Below, in pieces: positions 59,750 to 64,000 of a DNA stretch of 64,000 bases. The notes beneath the pieces are model-generated. The model was given only the letters and a program-made list of their open reading frames with translations. It searched no databases and was not told the DNA's origin. The DNA comes from Notolepis coatsorum. Lineage: Eukaryota; Chordata; Actinopteri; Aulopiformes; Paralepididae. The stretch's first letter is position 1. Each line of letters starts with the position of its first letter. The translations under genes and the position numbers were made by a program. The stretch covers positions 84,882,964 to 84,946,963 of the forward strand of contig OZ020589.1 of assembly GCA_963971535.1 (NCBI GenBank), read 5' to 3'.

Positions 59750-62208
59750 TATATACTTATTATCTATATTCTCAGATTTTCCAAACAACACTCGTGCCAG
59801 AGCGTTCGCGCCCCATACATGTGAAAGGTATCAAAACGACCGGCTTGCTCCAACTCGATGTGCTATTCGAACTCGTAAAGTTTCACCGCACCGTCTGGCT
59901 ACGAATCGACTTTAAACGGTAAAATTTCGGAAATACAGTGCAATTTAGAGTTTCAAACACTTTGCAACACGTAAGCGTTCGCGCACCATACACGTGAAAG
60001 GTATCAAAACGAGCGGCTTGCCTATGGCAACTGCGGTCTTCGAACTCGTAAAAGTTTCACCGCACCGTCTGGCTACGAATCGACTTTAAACGGTAAAATG
60101 TCGGTCCCATTGGGAATGCATTGAATTTTAGAGTGTAGCAGCTGAAATAATCTTTTTCCCCCTACCTTGGGTGAATTGCGAGTGTGATCTCAATTTTGGA
60201 CGTAGAAATAAAACAAACACATCAAAACGATGACACGGCTGTCATCCCGCTCACAAAAGAAAAATAAATGGAATTGGACATTTCTATCTCAACTGACGAC
60301 CATTTGTTTGAAGGTTCTCCTCCCCATTGACCGCCATGCAATCGCCCTCTAGAAATCAATTTTTTTTTAGCCTTCTGTTCCGATCGCCGAAGGAGTGCCA
60401 CAATATCGCACGAATGCCACAATCTCGCGCACAACCCTTCGCCTACTCGTTGTAGTGCTCTTGTGCGAGTCACAACGCTTCATCTCTTATAGTTTTCTTT
60501 TAATCAACGTGACAATGCAGTCATGTAAAGAAATGTCAGAATATGCAAGTCATTGTGCTCATGGCTGATTGGTTCAGGCTTAACAGCTGTGAGGCTCAGG
60601 GCTCATGGCTGAGCTGACCTGCCAATGACATCATCCACTTAACCCATCATTGGCCATCACTGTGTTGCACTACTGAATTGCTGGACAGCGCCCTCTGTCT
60701 TGTGGGTTGTGTCATTGTACTCAGTAGGAATAGTGTGTAATAGTGTAATAGTGTAATAGTGTGTAATAGTGTAATAGTGTGTAATAGTGTAATAGTGTAA
60801 TAGTGTGTAATAGTGTAATAGTGTAATAGTGTGTAATAGTGTAATAGTGTGTAATAGTGTAATAGTGTAATAGTGTGTAATAGTGTAATAGTGTAATAGT
60901 GTGTAATAGTGTAATAGTGTGTAATAGTGTGTAATAGTGTAATAGTGTGTAATAGTGTAATAGTGTGTAATAGTGTAATAGTGTGTAATAGTGTGTAATA
61001 GTGTAATAGTGTAATAGTGTGTAATAGTGTAATAGTGTAATAGTGTGCAATAGTGTAATAGTGTAATAGTGTGTAATAGTGTAATAGTGTAATAGTGTGT
61101 AATAGTGTAATAGTGTAATAGTGTGTAATAGTGTAATAGTGTAATAGTGTGTAATAGTGTAATAGTGTGTAATAGTGTAATAGTGTAATAGTGCAATAGT
61201 GTGTAATAGTGTAATAGTGTGTAATAGTGTAATAGTGTTATAGTGTGTAATAGTGTAATAGTGTAATAGTGTGTAATAGTGTAATAGTGTGTAATAGTGT
61301 AATAGTGTAATAGTGTGTAATAGTGTAATAGTGTGTAATAGTGTAATAGTGTGTAATAGTGTGTAATAGTGTAATAGTGTGTAATAGTGTAATAGTGTGT
61401 AATAGTGTAATAGTGTAATAGTGTAATAGTGTGTAATAGTGTAATAGTGTGTAATAGTGTGTAATAGTGTAATAGTGTAATAGTGTGTAATAGTGTAATA
61501 GTGTAATAGTGTGTAATAGTGTAATAGTGTGTAATAGTGTGTAATAGTGTAATAGTGTAATAGTGTGTAATAGTGTAATAGTGTGTAATAGTGTGTAATA
61601 GTGTAATAGTGTGTAATAGTGTAATAGTGTGTAATAGTGTGTAATAGTGTAATAGTGTGTAATAGTGTGTAATAGTGTAATAGTGTAATAATGTGTAATA
61701 GTGTGTAATAGTGTAATAGTGTGTAATAGTGTAATAGTGTGTAATAGTGTAATAGTGTGTAATAGTGTGTAATAGTGTAATAGTGTGTAATAGTGTAATA
61801 GTGTGTAATAGTGTAATAGTGTGTAATAGTGTGTAATAGTGTAATAGTGTGTAGTAATAGTGTAATAGTGTGTAATAGTGTGTAATAGTGTAATAGTGTG
61901 TAATAGTGTGTAATAGTGTGTAATAGTGTAATAGTGTGTAATAGTGTGTAATAGTGTGTAATAGTGTGTAATAGTGTAATATTGTGTAATAGTGTAATAG
62001 TGTTGCGGGTTGTGTCATTGCACTCAGTAGGGATATCCTCTTTGATTGGTCTATGTTGACCACTCCCCCGATCCTTAGGCCGCGCCCCCTTTTTGTATCC
62101 TTTGAACCGTTTGTCATAGAGACTCGCGAGAGACCCTCTCCCCCGTTGGCCGGCGGTGCACAGGCGTCACCCACACTTTCACAATTTCCCCCGCGCGGAA
62201 TTGTCTAG
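59750..62208 (+). repeat. Satellite unit U15, near-copy of U3
   Basis: The same TATATACTTATTATC start, double C block, shortened D block and absence of an E block as U3. Array 60730-62003, G block ending in CTAG at 62208. Differences from U3 include GTCGGTCCC for TTCGGTCCC and AAATCAATTTT for AAATAAATTTT. Confidence 0.93.
60730..62003 (+). repeat. 8/10-bp array of U15 (1.3 kb)
   Basis: Nearly the same order as U3, with the GTGCAATA...GTGTTATA landmark at about 61192-61242 and the GTGTGTAGTAATA oddity near 61852. Confidence 0.97.
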
Positions 62209-64000
62209 TTAGTGTGGGTGACCTGGCGAAGCCAGGTTGCCACCCACACTATACATATCCATACTCTTTTTATTATTTATTTATTCTTTATTCCACCGAT
62301 TTTGCAAACACTTTGCAACACGTAAGCGTTCGCGCCCCATACACGTGAAAGGTATCAAAACGAGCGGCTTGCCTATGGCAACACCGGTCTCCGAACTCGT
62401 AAAGTTTCACCGCACCGTCTGGCTACGAATCGACTTTAAACGGTAAAATTTCGGTCCCATTGGGAATGCATTGCATTTTAGAGTGTAGCAGCTGAAATAA
62501 TCTTTTTCCCCCTACCTTGGGTGAATTGCGAGTGTGATCTCAATTTTGGACGTAGAAATAAAACAAACACATCAAAACGATGACACGGCTGTCAACCCGC
62601 TCACAAAAGAAAAATAAATGGAATTGGACATTTCTATCTCAACTGACGACCATTTGTTTGAAGGTTCTCCTCCCCATTGACCGCCATGCAATCGCACTCT
62701 AGAAATCACATTTTTCACACTATTTTTTAGCCTTCTGTTCCGATCGCCGAAGGAGTGCCACAATATCGCACGAATGTCACAATATCGCGCACAACCCTTC
62801 GCCTACTCGTTGTAGTGCTCATGTGCGCGTCACAACGCTTCATCTCTTATAGTTTTCTTTTAATCAATGTGACAATGCAGTCATGCATCTGCCTCCATAG
62901 AAATGCATTGGATAGAAAATATGCAAGTCATAGTGATTGCTTCACCTGTGTGGCTCATGGCTCACTCATGATTGGTTCAGCTGTGTGGCTCGTGGCTGAG
63001 CTGCCAATGACATCATCCACTTAACCCATCATTGGCCATCACTGTGTTGCAGTACTGAATTGCTGACAGCGCCCTCTGTCTTGTGGGTTGTGTCATTGTA
63101 CTCAGTAGGGATATCCTCTTTCATTCGTCCATGTTGACCCCCTTTCATTGGTCGATGTTGACCACTCCCCCGATCCTTAGACCACGCCCCCTTAGGCCAC
63201 ACCCCCTCAGTGTATCTCTTGAACCGTTTGTCGTAGAGACTTGCGGATTGTGCCATTGGTCGATGTTGACCACCTTTCATTGGTCGATGTTGACCACTCC
63301 CCCGATCCTTAGACCACGCCCCCTTAGGCCACACCCCCTCAGTGTATCTCTTGAACCGTTTGTCGTAGAGACTTGCGGATTGTGCCATTGTACTCGGTGT
63401 AATAGTGTAATAGTGTGTAATAGTGTAATAGTGTGTAATAGTGTAATAGTGTAATAGTGTGTAATAGTGTAATAGTGTGTAATAGTGTAATAGTGTAATA
63501 GTGTGTAATAGTGTAATAGTGTAATAGTGTGTAATAGTGTAATATTGTGTAATAGTGTAATAGTGTATAATAGTGTAATAGTGTGTAATAGTGTAATAGT
63601 GTGTAATAGTGTAATAGTGTGTAATAGTGTGTAATAGTGTAATAGTGTAATAGTGTGTAATAGTGTAATAGTGTCTAATAGTGTAATAGTGTGTAATGGT
63701 GTAATAGTGTAATAGTGTGTAATAGTGTAATAGTGTAATAGTGTGTAATAGTGTAATAGTGTGTAATAGTGTAATAGTGTGTAATAGTGTAAGTGTAATA
63801 GTGTGTAATAGTGTAATAGTGTGTAATAGTGTAATAGTGTGTAATAGTGTAAAAGTGTGTAATAGTGTAATAGTGTAATAGTGTAATAGTGTGTAATAGT
63901 GTAATAGTGTAATAGTGTAATAGTGTGTAATAGTGTAATAGTGTAATAGTGTGTAATAGTGTAATAGTGTAATAGTGTGTAATAGTGTAATAGTGTGTAA
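62209..64000 (+). repeat. Satellite unit U16, cut by the window edge
   Basis: One hairpin module, one C block, D block of subfamily B, E block 63118-63396 with the TCATTCGTCCATG marker of U5. The array from 63397 follows the start of the U5 array, including GTGTCTAATA, GTGTAAGTG and GTGTAAAAGTG. The array continues beyond the window. Confidence 0.92.
63397..64000 (+). repeat. 8/10-bp array of U16 (partial)
   Basis: Its order matches the first 600 bp of the U5 array (27395 onward) at an offset of 36,002 bp. Continues past the edge. Confidence 0.97.

Noticed and set aside
1-64000. tRNA, rRNA or snRNA genes
   Set aside because: No cloverleaf with A and B boxes, no rRNA core motifs and no snRNA motifs were found by reading; a covariance-model scan was not possible.

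Overview
This window looks like non-coding, repeat-dominated vertebrate DNA, most likely from a teleost fish. The evidence is two DIRS-type tyrosine-recombinase retrotransposon copies, hAT transposons with intact 8-bp target duplications, and the 3' end of an L2/CR1/Rex-type LINE with the usual fish tail. I found no intact host protein gene, tRNA or rRNA. The species cannot be named from sequence alone.

Region 1, 1-13820: old transposon debris. A DIRS-like copy on the + strand (1-4309) is cut by the window edge. A second DIRS-like copy on the - strand (6014-11018) carries three nested DNA transposons: a 587-bp hAT-type element (6179-6765), a 280-bp MITE (7278-7557) and a 1587-bp hAT with a transposase remnant (9053-10639). 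Small minisatellites, anonymous AT-rich DNA and a 5'-truncated LINE (13215-13820) fill the rest.

Region 2, 13821-64000: a head-to-tail array of about 15 copies of one complex unit, 2.0-5.7 kb each, running past the window edge. I label them U1 to U16, where U9 is only a fragment. Each unit has the same modular order. First come 0-4 copies of a 64-bp module holding a strong hairpin. Then comes a C/D block of roughly 0.7-1.1 kb. An E block of 0-6 promoter-like sub-repeats follows. Next is a giant array of 8-bp GTGTAATA and 10-bp GTGTGTAATA units, sometimes preceded by a TCCGAAAA-type minisatellite. Last is a ~210-bp terminal block (G) ending in a hairpin and CTAG. The 12-bp sequence AGTGTGGGTGAC at the left end is inverted as GTCACCCACACT near the right end. 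Hairpins at both ends, subterminal inverted repeats, a CTAG terminus, a core minisatellite and tandem head-to-tail copies suggest a non-autonomous Helitron/Helentron-like (HINE-type) rolling-circle element that became a satellite. That class assignment is inference.

The array is mosaic and young. U10 and U11 are almost identical. U2-U3 recurs as U14-U15 about 38.65 kb away. U7 and U8 meet tail-to-tail in a 224-bp palindrome, and U8 alone is inverted. The 8/10-bp arrays total about 24.5 kb. They create very long stop-free frames on one strand (up to about 1650 codons), but these are compositional artefacts and not genes.
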